From Streptoverticillium olivoreticuli subsp. olivoreticuli (GTDB lineage Bacteria; Actinomycetota; Actinomycetes; Streptomycetales; Streptomycetaceae), in assembly GCF_003391135.1 (NCBI RefSeq), contig NZ_CP031455.1:2945001-3009000 (forward strand): a stretch of 64,000 nucleotides of DNA, read 5' to 3'. Each line of letters begins with the position of its first letter. The first letter of the stretch is position 1. Shown here one piece after another: positions 7,628 to 16,048 of this stretch. The position numbers were made by a program, and so were the translations under genes. The notes under the pieces are model-generated. The model made no database searches. It was not told where the DNA came from and saw only the letters and a program-made list of their open reading frames with translations.

Positions 7628-8326
7628 TCATGCTCCGATCCCATGTCGGACGGCCCACAGGGCCGCCTGGGTGCGGTCGGCGAGGTCCAGCTTCATCAGG
7701 ATGTTCGACACGTGGGTCTTGACAGTCTTCTCCGACAGGACGAGGGCGCGGGCGATCTCCCGGTTGGACCGGCCGTCGGCGATCAGGGCGAGCACCTCCC
7801 GCTCGCGCTCGGTGAGCGCGTTGCCTCTCCCCTGGCCACCGCCCGCCTCCTCCTGGGACAGCAGGGCGCCCGCCACCTCGGGCTGGAGCAGGACGTGCCC
7901 GGCGTGCACGGACCTGATCGCGCCGGCGAGGGCGTCGGGGTCCACGTCCTTGTAGACGTACCCCGCCGCACCGGCCCGCAGGGCGGGGATCACGGTGCGC
8001 TGCTCGGTGAAGCTGGTGACGATCAGCACCCGGGCGGGGTTGCCGAGCTCCCGGAGCTTGCGCAGCGCCTCGATGCCGTCGGTGCCGGGCATCTTCACGT
8101 CCATGAGGACGACGTCGGGGCGCAGCTCCTCGGCCCGCTCGACGCCCTCGGCGCCGTCGGCGGCCTCCCCGACCACCTCGATGTCGTCCTGGACCTCCAG
8201 GAACGTCCGCAGGCCCCGGCGGACCACCTGGTGGTCGTCGACCAGCAGCACCCGGATCGCCCGCCCGTCGCCCACCACCCCCCTTCGATCGGAACGCTCC
8301 GCGTCGCCCCTTTCGATTTCAGCCAC
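7628..8326 (-). CDS. NarL/LuxR-family response regulator
   Basis: 232-residue two-component regulator. The receiver domain begins near residue 23 (IRVLLVDDHQVVRRGL) with the phosphoacceptor Asp in VVLMDVKMPG at about residue 75, and conserved Thr/Lys positions (IVTSF, YVYKD). The C-terminal LuxR helix-turn-helix is complete (LTEREREVLALIADGRSNREIARAL, then SEKTVKTHVSNILMKLDL). The start overlaps the stop of the upstream histidine kinase by eight bases, so the pair is one operon. Location beside two chaplin genes hints at a developmental output, but that is inference from position only. Confidence 0.93.
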   Translation of the reverse strand: MAEIERGDAERSDRRGVVGDGRAIRVLLVDDHQVVRRGLRTFLEVQDDIEVVGEAADGAEGVERAEELRPDVVLMDVKMPGTDGIEALRKLRELGNPARVLIVTSFTEQRTVIPALRAGAAGYVYKDVDPDALAGAIRSVHAGHVLLQPEVAGALLSQEEAGGGQGRGNALTEREREVLALIADGRSNREIARALVLSEKTVKTHVSNILMKLDLADRTQAALWAVRHGIGA

Positions 8327-9464
8327 CTGGCACCTCCATCTCGATCGCGGTGCCCTTCCCGGGCGCCGAGGTAACGGTCAGACCGCCGCCGACGCCGGTC
8401 GCCCGGTCCCGCATGGAGACGAGCCCGAGGTGGCGGCCCGCCCGGCGGACGCTGCCGGGCTCGAAGCCGCGGCCGTCGTCGGTGACGCGCAGCACGGCGC
8501 CCTGGCCCGCGCGGGTGAGGGTGACGCCCACGTGCCCGGCGCCGGAGTGCCGCAGGGCGTTGTGCAGGGCCTCCTGGGCGACGCGCAGCAGCGCCTCCTC
8601 CTGGGCGGCCGGGAGGGCCCGTACGCCCCGGGAGGCGAAGGTGACGCGGGCGGTGTGGGCCCGGTCCAGGACCTGGATCTGGGTGCGCAGGGTGGCGACG
8701 AGCCCGTCCTCGTCGAGGCCCGCGGGGCGCAGCTCGACGACGGCGGCGCGCAGCTCGTCGGCGGCCTCGGCGGCGAGCCGGGCCACCTCGTGCAGCTCGT
8801 CCTTGGCGCGGGCGGGGTCGCGGTCGACGAGCGCGGTGGCCGCCTGGGCGGTCAGGCGCAGGGAGAAGAGCTTCTGGGCCACGGCGTCGTGCAGCTCGTG
8901 GGCGAGGCGGGCGCGCTCCCCGGCGATGGTGAGCTCGCGGCTGCGCTCGTAGAGCCGGGCGTTGGTGAGCGCTATGGCGGCGTGCTGGGCGAGGACGCCG
9001 AGGAGTTCCTCGTCCTCGGCGGTGAAGCCGCAGCCGCCGGCCGGTTTGGGACACCTCTTGTTGGCGAGGAAGAGCGCGCCGAGGATCTCCTCGCCGTCGG
9101 CGACGGGCATGCCGATGAAGTCGCTCATGTCGGGGTGGGCGTCGGGCCAGCCCTCGAAGCGGGGGTCCTCGCGGACGTCGCCGAGGCGCTGCGGGGTGGC
9201 GTCGTGGAGCATCGCGGCGAGGATGCCGTGCTGCCGGGGCAGCGGGCCGATGGCCTTCCACTGCTCGTCGCTGATCCCGTCGACGACGAACTGCGCGAAG
9301 CCCCCGTGGTCGTCCGGTACGCCGAGCGCGGCGTATTCGGCGTCCAGCAGTTCGCGGGCGGAGACGACGATCGTCTTGAGGACGTCGCGCACCTGGAGGT
9401 GTCTGCTCATGGCGAGGAGCGCGGTGCTCACGGCGGTGAGGCCGGAGCGTGGGCCGGTGGTCAT
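8319..9464 (-). CDS. GAF-domain sensor histidine kinase (NarL-system type)
   Basis: Cytoplasmic kinase of 381 residues. An N-terminal GAF domain (about 8-165) contains two Cys-rich positions (NKRCPKPAGGCGF) that could sense redox or bind a metal. Then a HisKA_3 dimerisation/phosphoacceptor box (ARLAHELHDAVAQKLFSLRL, His near 190) and a HATPase_c domain (EALHNALRHSGAGHVG; TDDGRGFEPG). No membrane segment. I start at ATG 9464; upstream in-frame sequence is Arg/Pro-rich and unlike protein. No clear Shine-Dalgarno precedes it, so it may be leaderless. Cognate regulator follows with an eight-base overlap. Confidence 0.9.
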   Translation of the reverse strand: MTTGPRSGLTAVSTALLAMSRHLQVRDVLKTIVVSARELLDAEYAALGVPDDHGGFAQFVVDGISDEQWKAIGPLPRQHGILAAMLHDATPQRLGDVREDPRFEGWPDAHPDMSDFIGMPVADGEEILGALFLANKRCPKPAGGCGFTAEDEELLGVLAQHAAIALTNARLYERSRELTIAGERARLAHELHDAVAQKLFSLRLTAQAATALVDRDPARAKDELHEVARLAAEAADELRAAVVELRPAGLDEDGLVATLRTQIQVLDRAHTARVTFASRGVRALPAAQEEALLRVAQEALHNALRHSGAGHVGVTLTRAGQGAVLRVTDDGRGFEPGSVRRAGRHLGLVSMRDRATGVGGGLTVTSAPGKGTAIEMEVPGG

Positions 9465-9547
9465 GAGGTCACGGTACCGAGGTGGGTGACGGGGCGTATC
9501 GGGCCGCCGGAGGCCCGGGCCCCGGACCGGGGGCCTAGGTCGGAGGT

Positions 9548-9578
9548 CCCGGACCCGGTTCCGGATATGGGGTCCGGG
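9548..9578. promoter_or_regulatory. Inverted repeat in the kinase/nitroreductase divergent region
   Basis: CCCGGACCC (9548-9556) and GGGTCCGGG (9570-9578) form a perfect nine-base inverted repeat with a 13-base spacer, between divergent genes. Possible operator; no regulator can be assigned. Confidence 0.4.
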
Positions 9579-9643
9579 CGGGATACGGGGCGAGTTCCGG
9601 GATGTGCCCCTCATGGGCCGCCGTCGCGGACCAGACTCGGAGC

Positions 9644-10345
9644 ATGTCTATACCAACGACACAGTGGACACCGACCCACGGCGATCCCTACCGGCCGGTG
9701 CCCTATCGGCCCGAGCGGATGCCCGCCGCCGAGTCCCTGGCCCGCGCCGCCGAACTGCGGGAGCGGATGGACGGGCGCAGGACCGTACGGCAGTTCTCCG
9801 TGGACCCGGTGCCGGAGCAGGTGGTGAAGGACGCGATCGCGTGCGCGGCCACCGCCCCCTCCGGGGCGCATCAGCAGCCGTGGACGTTCGTCCTGGTGAA
9901 GGACCCCGAGGTGCGGCGGCGGATCCGCGCGGCCGCGGAGGAGGAGGAACGGATCTCCTACGACGGGCGGCTGGGCGAGGAGTGGCTGGCGGCGCTGCGG
10001 CCGCTGGGCACGGACGAGGTCAAGCCGCATCTGACGGACGCGCCCGCGCTGATCGTGGTCTTCCAGCAGCGGTACTGGCTGGGTGCGGGCGGGAAGAAGC
10101 GCAAGCACTACTACGTGGACGAGTCGGTGGGCATCGCGGTCGGGATGCTGCTGTCGGCGCTGCACCTGTCGGGGCTGGCCGCGCTGGTGCACACGCCGAG
10201 CCCGATGCGGTTCCTGTCCGAGGTGCTGGGGCGGCCGGCGAACGAGAAGGCGTTCGCGGTGATCCCGGTGGGGTATCCGGCCGCGGACTGCCAGGTGCCG
10301 GACCTGGTCCGCAAGAGCCTGGACCAGGTACTGGTGGAGATCTGA
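9644..10345 (+). CDS. Nitroreductase-family flavoprotein, iodotyrosine-dehalogenase-like
   Basis: 233-residue FMN-dependent oxidoreductase. Nitroreductase landmarks are RTVRQFS (phosphate/FMN-binding Arg cluster), ATAPSGAHQQPWTFVLV and the C-terminal PVGYPAADCQVPD. The central block KKRKHYYVDESVGIAVGMLL and HTPSPMRFL is characteristic of the IYD-like branch that reductively dehalogenates halotyrosines in animals and some bacteria. Substrate here is unknown. I use ATG 9644 because the product then begins as MSIPTTQWTPTHGDPYRPVP, a conserved-looking N-terminus; ATG 9602 is in frame but has neither a good RBS nor protein-like sequence. Confidence 0.85.
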   Translation: MSIPTTQWTPTHGDPYRPVPYRPERMPAAESLARAAELRERMDGRRTVRQFSVDPVPEQVVKDAIACAATAPSGAHQQPWTFVLVKDPEVRRRIRAAAEEEERISYDGRLGEEWLAALRPLGTDEVKPHLTDAPALIVVFQQRYWLGAGGKKRKHYYVDESVGIAVGMLLSALHLSGLAALVHTPSPMRFLSEVLGRPANEKAFAVIPVGYPAADCQVPDLVRKSLDQVLVEI

Positions 10346-10379
10346 GCAAACGATCACATACGCAAAGCGTCAGGGCGCG

Positions 10380-10412
10380 CACACCGGGTGACCCCCTAGG
10401 GGGCCCGGTGTG
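10380..10412 (+). terminator. Terminator after the nitroreductase gene
   Basis: CACACCGGG (10380-10388) pairs with CCCGGTGTG (10404-10412); the loop itself contains the palindrome CCCCCTAGGGGG. Confidence 0.65.
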
Positions 10413-10443
10413 ACGCCGGGCATAGGGCGCAGATCACCTACGA

Positions 10444-10658
10444 ACCCGGCTAGTGGATAAATAAGGCCACCGTAAGCGGGTGCAGGGGCCGTTCGGGGCC
10501 CGTTTCGCACGGTGGCCGCAGGGCCCTCCGCAACGAAGCCGGGTAGTACGTCACACCTTTGCCACAGCATTTTGCGGCCGCTAACAATTGCCCAGTCGCA
10601 GGGCGCCGTCGATCGAGACGCGGCGCTTTTTGCAGCGCCTCTCCGGGCCACTGCGACT
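10444..10658 (+). ncRNA. Structured 5' leader of the transglycosylase gene (class not recognised)
   Basis: The 340-base gap ahead of the transglycosylase holds nested complementary segments: ACCCGGCT (10444-10451) with AGCCGGGT (10537-10544), enclosing GGCCACCGT (10465-10473) with ACGGTGGCC (10509-10517). A separate stem follows, AGTCGCAG (10594-10601) with CTGCGACT (10651-10658), itself enclosing a GGCGC/GCGCC hairpin and a T-run. This looks like a folded leader RNA ending about 28 bases before the start codon. Cell-wall hydrolase genes in Streptomyces are often under c-di-AMP (ydaO) riboswitches, but I cannot find the ydaO core motifs here, so I leave the class open. Confidence 0.45.
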
Positions 10659-10686
10659 CAAGCGATTGGAAGAGGTTCAGCTCAGC

Positions 10687-11400
10687 ATGCGCTCCCCCAT
10701 CTCCGGCTATAGCCGTCTCACCAAGGTCCACAAGTTCTCCGCCGCGGGCATCGCCGCGGCCGGTGTGGCCGCCCTGACGTTCGCCGCCCTGCCGGCCGGT
10801 TCGGCCGACGCTGGCACGCAGTCGATCGCCGTCAAGCCGGTCGCGTGGAACGCCAAGGCCCTCGGTGTCGAGGACCAGCAGGAGCAGCTCGGCAAGCAGT
10901 CGGACAACGCCGCGAAGCTGGCGAAGTCCGAGGCCGAGGCCAAGCAGAAGGCGGAGGCCGAGGCGAAGGCCAAGGCCGACAAGGAGCGCGCCGACAAGGA
11001 GGCCGCGAGCCGTTCCGAGGAGCGCAAGCCGGTCCAGGCCGCCCCCGCCCCGGCCCCGGCCCCCGCGAAGAAGGCCTACGCCAACAACCTCGACGGGTGG
11101 ATCCGCGAGGCCCTGGACATCATGGCCGCCCACAACATCCCGGGTTCGTACGACGGCATCAAGCGCAACATCATGCGCGAGTCGACCGGCAACCCCCAGG
11201 CCATCAACAACTGGGACTCCAACGCCGCCGCCGGCATCCCCTCCAAGGGCCTGCTCCAGGTGATCGACCCGACCTTCAAGGCGTACCACGTCGAGGGCAC
11301 CTCCTGGGACATCTACGACCCGGTCGCCAACATCACCGCCGCCTGCAACTACGCGGCCAAGACGTACGGCTCGATGGACAACGTCAACTCCGCCTACTGA
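10687..11400 (+). CDS. Secreted lytic transglycosylase-like (SLT/lysozyme-fold) protein
   Basis: 237-residue exported cell-wall hydrolase. A signal peptide (about residues 1-42, cleavage near SADAG) is followed by a long Ala/Lys/Glu coiled coil (about 55-105), a Pro/Ala linker (APAPAPAPAKK) and a C-terminal lysozyme-like domain from about 130: IKRNIMRESTGNPQAINNWD with the catalytic Glu, then GIPSKGLLQVIDPTFKAY and the NITAACNYA helix. The coiled coil probably spaces the catalytic domain or binds a partner. Start ATG 10687 follows GGAAGAGG at about 11 bases. The gene follows a long folded leader and ends at a strong terminator. Confidence 0.88.
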   Translation: MRSPISGYSRLTKVHKFSAAGIAAAGVAALTFAALPAGSADAGTQSIAVKPVAWNAKALGVEDQQEQLGKQSDNAAKLAKSEAEAKQKAEAEAKAKADKERADKEAASRSEERKPVQAAPAPAPAPAKKAYANNLDGWIREALDIMAAHNIPGSYDGIKRNIMRESTGNPQAINNWDSNAAAGIPSKGLLQVIDPTFKAYHVEGTSWDIYDPVANITAACNYAAKTYGSMDNVNSAY

Positions 11401-11418
11401 GCGAGCTGACGGCACGCG

Positions 11419-11467
11419 CACACGCCGAAGGGCGGCACCCGGTCCGGGTGCCGCCCTTCGGCGTGTG
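11419..11467. terminator. Strong bidirectional terminator
   Basis: Near-perfect 24-base inverted repeat (arms 11419-11442 and 11444-11467) centred at 11443 between the convergent transglycosylase and FHA-ABC genes. Confidence 0.88.
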
Positions 11468-11478
11468 TACGTGCCGCG

Positions 11479-14085
11479 TTACTTGCGCATGACCTCGGGC
11501 TCGTGGCGGCGCAGCAGCCGCGCGACCACGAAGCCGCAGAGCACGCCGAGGGCGATGAGCACGACCACGTCGATGCCCCACTGGCTCGCGGTGTGTGCCC
11601 ACAGCGGGTCGACGTTGTTGCGGTTGTTCTTGTCCATCGGCGCCATGATGTGCGAAAGGTCGAGCGTCGCGGCGGACGCGCCGATGGCCCAGCGGGAGGG
11701 CATCAGCCAGGCGAACTGCTCGATGCCCGGCGAGTCGTAGATCTTGAACATGATGCCGGTGAAGACGACCTGGACGATCGCGAACATCACCAGCAGCGGC
11801 ATGGTCTTCTCGGCGGTCTTCACCAGGGAGGAGATGACGAGGCCGATCATCATCGAGGTGAAGCCGAGCGCGATGATCACCAGGCAGATCTCGACGGCCG
11901 GGAGGTTCTTGACGATCAGGCCGTGCTCGGGCAGCTTGCGGACCGAGAAGCCGATGGCGCAGATGAGGGCGCCCTGCACCGCGGTGATCGCGCCGAGGAC
12001 GATCACCTTGGACATCAGATACGCGGAGCGGGACAGGCCGACGGCGCGTTCCCGTTCGTAGATGACCCGTTCCTTGATCAGCTCGCGGACGGAGTTGGCG
12101 GCGCCGGAGAAGCACATGCCGACCGCGAGGATCAGCATGATCGTGCCCGCGTCCTGGTTGAAGTGCCCCTTCTCCGGCGCGCCGAGGCCGTAGTCGGAGG
12201 GGATCACACAGCTCACGCCGCCGAGCACGGCGGGCAGGATGAGCATCAGGCCGATGAAGCCGCGGTCGGAGGCGATGACCGAGGCGTAGCGGCGCATCAG
12301 GGTCCACAGCTGGGAGCCCCAGCTCTGCGGCTTGGGCGGGCGGACCATCTGCGGCTGGACGTGCACGGACTGCGGGGCGACGGCGTCGATGTCCGCGGCG
12401 TACATCTGGTAGTGCTGCGAGCCGCGCCAGCGGCCCGACCAGTCGTAGTCGCGGTAGTTCTCGAAGGCCGAGAAGACGTCCGCCCAGGTGTCGTAGCCGA
12501 AGAAGTTGAGCGCCTCCTCGGGCGGGCCGAAGTAGGCGACCGACCCGCCGGGGGCCATCACCAGCAGCTTGTCGCAGATCGCGAGCTCGGCGACGGAGTG
12601 GGTGACCACCAGGACCGTGCGGCCGTCGTCGGCGAGGCCGCGGAGCAGCTGCATCACATCGCGGTCCATGCCCGGGTCGAGGCCGGAGGTGGGCTCGTCC
12701 AGGAAGATCAGCGAGGGCTTGGTGAGCAGCTCCAGGGCGACGGAGACGCGCTTGCGCTGACCGCCGGAGAGGGAGGTGACCTTTTTGTCCTTGTGGATGT
12801 CGAGCTTGAGCTCGGCGAGCACCTCACCTATCCGGGCCTCGCGCTCGGAGGCCGCGGTGTCGCCGGGGAAGCGGAGCTTGGCGGCGTAGCGCAGCGCCTT
12901 CTGGACGGTGAGCTCCTTGTGCAGGATGTCGTCCTGCGGGACCAGACCGATGCGCTGGCGCAGCTCGGCGAACTGCTTGTAGAGGTTGCGGTTGTCGTAG
13001 AGGACGTCGCCCTCGTTCGCCGGGCGGTAGCCGGTGAGCGCCTTGAGCAGCGTGGACTTGCCGGAGCCGGACGGGCCGATGACGGCGATCAGCGACTTCT
13101 CGGGGACGCCGAAGGAGACGTCCTTGAGGATCTGCTTGCCGCCGTCGACCGTGACCGTGAGGTGGCGGGCGGAGAAGGAGACGTCGCCGGTGTCGACGAA
13201 CTCCTCCAGCCGGTCGCCGACCAGACGGAAGGTGGAGTGACCGACACCCACGATGTCGTGGGGGCCGATGATCTGCTGACGGACCGGCTGGCCGTTGACG
13301 TAGGTGCCGTTGTGGCTGCCGAGGTCGACGATCTCGAAGCGGCCGTCGCCGGTGGCCCGGAACTCGGCGTGGTGCCGGGAGACCTGGAGGTCGGAGACGA
13401 CCAGCTCGTTCTCCAGGGCACGGCCGATGCGCATCACGCCGCGGCCGACGGCCATCTGGTGGAAGCTGGTCGGGCTGCGGTCGCCGTAGACCGGGGGGTT
13501 GCCGCCGCCCTGCGGCGGGGTGCCACCGTGCGCCGGGGGCTGCTGCGCGGGCTCCGGCGCCTGCTGCGGGACGTACGCCTGCGGCTGGTGCTGCTGGTGC
13601 GCCTGCTGCTGGTGCTGCTGCCAGGCGTCCTGCCCCTGCTGCTGGTACGGGGGCTGCTGCCAGCCGGCCCCGGGCTGCTGGTGCTGCGGCGGCTGATGGT
13701 GGGCCGGAGCCTGCGGCGCGGCCATCGCGGTCTGCGCGCTGTAGAGGTCCGCGGCCGGGGCTCCGACCCCGGCACCGGCGCCGGCAGCGGCGAGATTCAG
13801 CCGCGGGCCGTCCGTGGCGTTGCCCAGGTGCACGGTCGAACCGGGGCCGATTTCCATCTGGTGGATCCGCTGCCCCTGCACGTATGTGCCGTTGGTGCTG
13901 CCGTGGTCCTCGATGACCCAACTGCGCCCGCCCCAGCGCACGGTGGCGTGCCGCCACGAGACGCGGGCGTCCTGCAGCACCATGTCGCCCTGCGGATCAC
14001 GCCCCAGGGTGTACGACCTGGACGGATCGAGCGTCCAGGTCTGTCCATTCAATTCCAGTACGAGTTCCGGCACTCCATGCCCCAC
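11479..14085 (-). CDS. Two-FHA-domain ABC transporter, ATPase fused to ABC-2 permease (Rv1747-like)
   Basis: 868-residue membrane transporter that reads phospho-Thr signals. Order: FHA1 (about 5-95; YTLGRDPQGD, RVSWRHATV, HGSTNGTYV), a Gln/Pro-rich linker (about 110-195), FHA2 (about 205-290; RALENELVVSD, SRHHAEF, GSHNGTYVNG), ABC ATPase (about 308-540; GPSGSGKST, LSGGQRKRVSVAL, LIFLDEPTSGLDPG), then an ABC-2 permease with six hydrophobic segments (about 615-860). Length and layout match M. tuberculosis Rv1747, whose FHA domains bind PknF-phosphorylated Thr. The exported substrate is unknown. Start GTG 14085 has GGGGG about seven bases upstream. Confidence 0.93.
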   Translation of the reverse strand: MGHGVPELVLELNGQTWTLDPSRSYTLGRDPQGDMVLQDARVSWRHATVRWGGRSWVIEDHGSTNGTYVQGQRIHQMEIGPGSTVHLGNATDGPRLNLAAAGAGAGVGAPAADLYSAQTAMAAPQAPAHHQPPQHQQPGAGWQQPPYQQQGQDAWQQHQQQAHQQHQPQAYVPQQAPEPAQQPPAHGGTPPQGGGNPPVYGDRSPTSFHQMAVGRGVMRIGRALENELVVSDLQVSRHHAEFRATGDGRFEIVDLGSHNGTYVNGQPVRQQIIGPHDIVGVGHSTFRLVGDRLEEFVDTGDVSFSARHLTVTVDGGKQILKDVSFGVPEKSLIAVIGPSGSGKSTLLKALTGYRPANEGDVLYDNRNLYKQFAELRQRIGLVPQDDILHKELTVQKALRYAAKLRFPGDTAASEREARIGEVLAELKLDIHKDKKVTSLSGGQRKRVSVALELLTKPSLIFLDEPTSGLDPGMDRDVMQLLRGLADDGRTVLVVTHSVAELAICDKLLVMAPGGSVAYFGPPEEALNFFGYDTWADVFSAFENYRDYDWSGRWRGSQHYQMYAADIDAVAPQSVHVQPQMVRPPKPQSWGSQLWTLMRRYASVIASDRGFIGLMLILPAVLGGVSCVIPSDYGLGAPEKGHFNQDAGTIMLILAVGMCFSGAANSVRELIKERVIYERERAVGLSRSAYLMSKVIVLGAITAVQGALICAIGFSVRKLPEHGLIVKNLPAVEICLVIIALGFTSMMIGLVISSLVKTAEKTMPLLVMFAIVQVVFTGIMFKIYDSPGIEQFAWLMPSRWAIGASAATLDLSHIMAPMDKNNRNNVDPLWAHTASQWGIDVVVLIALGVLCGFVVARLLRRHEPEVMRK

Positions 14086-14306
14086 TACTTGTCCCCCGAT
14101 GAGCCCCCTGCACAGGGAGTCTAGGGATGGCGAACATCGGGAGGAACTATTTCAGGCACAGTCCCCGAACCAAAAGTCGGGGAAGGGCGCAACCCGGTAA
14201 CGGGCGCCGTTGACGGACCCGAAACACACCCTGAGAGTGGTTACCGCCACGGATACGTACGGATCATGCGCATCCGGGCAACGTGGCGGGATCGGGGGGG
14301 TCCGTG

Positions 14307-15965
14307 ATGATCGGCAAAAGGCATGGACGCGGGGGTGGCGGAATCCCCGCCGCGGAGCTGATTCTTACCTCAATAGCCGCCGTGAGCTGGGCTTTTCTCG
14401 CTATGGCGGGAATTGCGGCACTGGGACTGCATTTACTCGGTGCGGATACGGCGGGTGCGCTTGGGCCGATGACCGCGGCCGCCGTCGTTCTTGCGGTGGG
14501 CGGCTCCGTCACCCCTTCGGGCGATCTGGAGGCATTCGGTCTGAAGGGCGCGGCGGCGCACAGCGCCATCGAAATCGCGCCACTGGGCGTGAGCCTGGCG
14601 GGCGCGCTCCTGCTGGGACTTGTCTTCGCGCGGTCGCTGCGTACGGCCGGTGCCACGGTGTCCGTCCGCGAGCTCGCCGTGCGGGCGGGCACGGTGGCCG
14701 TGCTCTTCCTGCTGCTGCTCGGCGGGCTGGCCTGGGTCGGCTCGGACACGGTCACGATCGACGGGAGCGGCCTCGGTCTCGGCGGCACGAGCGGCGGCGG
14801 CCTGGTGATCCCCGGGGTCGGGGACATCGGGAACATCGGCGGCGGTCTGCCGGACCGGCTCGCCGGACTGGCGCGCGCCAAGGCCTCCGTGGGCTTCTCC
14901 GTGCGGACCGGCCCCTCGCTGCTCGGCGGCGCGGTGTGGGTGCTCGGCGTCCTGCTGATCACCGTACTGGCGGCGCGGCGGGCACCGCTGCCGCGCGGCT
15001 GGGAGGTACTGCACCGGGGGGTGCGCCCGGCGGTCTCGGCGCTGTGCGCGGTGCTGGTCGTGGCGGTCGGCGCGGGGCTGGCGGCGGCGCTGGTCGCGGC
15101 GGCGAGCGACGCCCACGCGAAGCGGGTGCTGGGCGCGGCACTGCTCGGGACGCCCAACGGGGTGTGGCTCGCGGTGCCGCTGGGACTCCTGGTCTCCTGG
15201 CGGGGCACGGCCACCGGGGCGCTGGTCCAGGTGCTGCCCTCGCCGCTGGACGAGTTGCTGAGCGCCAAGGCCGACGAGTCGGTGACGCTGGGACGCCTGG
15301 CGGAACTCGACGGGCGGGTGTGGCTGCTGGGGTTCGCCTGCGCCCTGATGATCCTCGTGGCGGGGGTGCTCACCGCGGTCCGCACACCCCGGGGCGAGCT
15401 GGGCGTGCCGGCCTTTGCGGGGCGCTGCGCGGTGTCGCTGGGAGTGGCGACCGCCCTCGCGCTGCCGCTGCTGGTGCTGGCGACCCGCGTCAAGGCGGAC
15501 GCCGGTCTTTCGGTCCTGGGCTTCGACGCCGTGGGGGCGGGCCTGGAGCTGACGGGCGACGCCCCGATGGCCCTGGGCCTGGGCGCGCTGTGGGGCACGG
15601 TCGCGGGGGCGGCCGGGGCGCTGCTGGCCTGCGCGGTGGGGGCTGCGGGACGGCGCGCGGCGGGGCCCCGTCCCCGTACGGGCACAGGCGGCGCTCGTAC
15701 GTACCCCGACCTGGCCTATCTGCCGGGCCCGTACAACCCCTCGCCGGCCCACCGGCCCGCGCAGGACGAGACGAATCCGTACAAGCGCGACGAGGCGAAC
15801 CCCTACCGACGGCCACCGGCCGCCGACCACTTCAGCGCGCCCACCCAGCCGGGGACGCCCCTGCCCCCGCCCCGGCCGCGCCCCCGGCGGGGGTACGGGT
15901 CTCCGGAAGAGGGGCCGCCGCCTCCCGGGCCGCCGCCTCCTGGACCGCCGTACGGACAGCGTTAA
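14307..15965 (+). CDS. Streptophobe-family polytopic membrane protein
   Basis: 552-residue protein with about ten to twelve hydrophobic helices (for example AELILTSIAAVSWAFLAMAG and RAGTVAVLFLLLLGGLAWVG) and a hydrophilic C-terminal tail (from about residue 455) rich in Pro, Tyr and Arg (YPDLAYLPGPYNPSPAHRP ... PPGPPYGQR). This matches my recollection of the Streptomyces-restricted streptophobe family, of unknown function. The tail is cytoplasmic by the positive-inside rule. ATG 14307 is preceded by a G-run; GTG 14304 is adjacent. Followed 83 bases later by serB, possibly one transcript. Confidence 0.75.
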   Translation: MIGKRHGRGGGGIPAAELILTSIAAVSWAFLAMAGIAALGLHLLGADTAGALGPMTAAAVVLAVGGSVTPSGDLEAFGLKGAAAHSAIEIAPLGVSLAGALLLGLVFARSLRTAGATVSVRELAVRAGTVAVLFLLLLGGLAWVGSDTVTIDGSGLGLGGTSGGGLVIPGVGDIGNIGGGLPDRLAGLARAKASVGFSVRTGPSLLGGAVWVLGVLLITVLAARRAPLPRGWEVLHRGVRPAVSALCAVLVVAVGAGLAAALVAAASDAHAKRVLGAALLGTPNGVWLAVPLGLLVSWRGTATGALVQVLPSPLDELLSAKADESVTLGRLAELDGRVWLLGFACALMILVAGVLTAVRTPRGELGVPAFAGRCAVSLGVATALALPLLVLATRVKADAGLSVLGFDAVGAGLELTGDAPMALGLGALWGTVAGAAGALLACAVGAAGRRAAGPRPRTGTGGARTYPDLAYLPGPYNPSPAHRPAQDETNPYKRDEANPYRRPPAADHFSAPTQPGTPLPPPRPRPRRGYGSPEEGPPPPGPPPPGPPYGQR

Positions 15966-16048
15966 CGCGCCGTAATCCGGTTCTTCGCCGTCCGGTCGGC
16001 GGGACAGGTGTACGGATCCCCCGCGGGGCCGGATACGGTGGGAGCACC

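Noticed and set aside
10440..10680. ydaO (c-di-AMP) riboswitch before the transglycosylase
   Set aside because: Partial resemblance only (CGAACCCG, CGTAAGCG); the GGGGTGAAT and AGCTAACC core motifs are missing, so the leader is reported without a class.
14210..16048. Long + strand frame leading into serB
   Set aside because: It is a GC-bias shadow of the streptophobe gene; the SerB ACT domain begins at 16049 with a good RBS.
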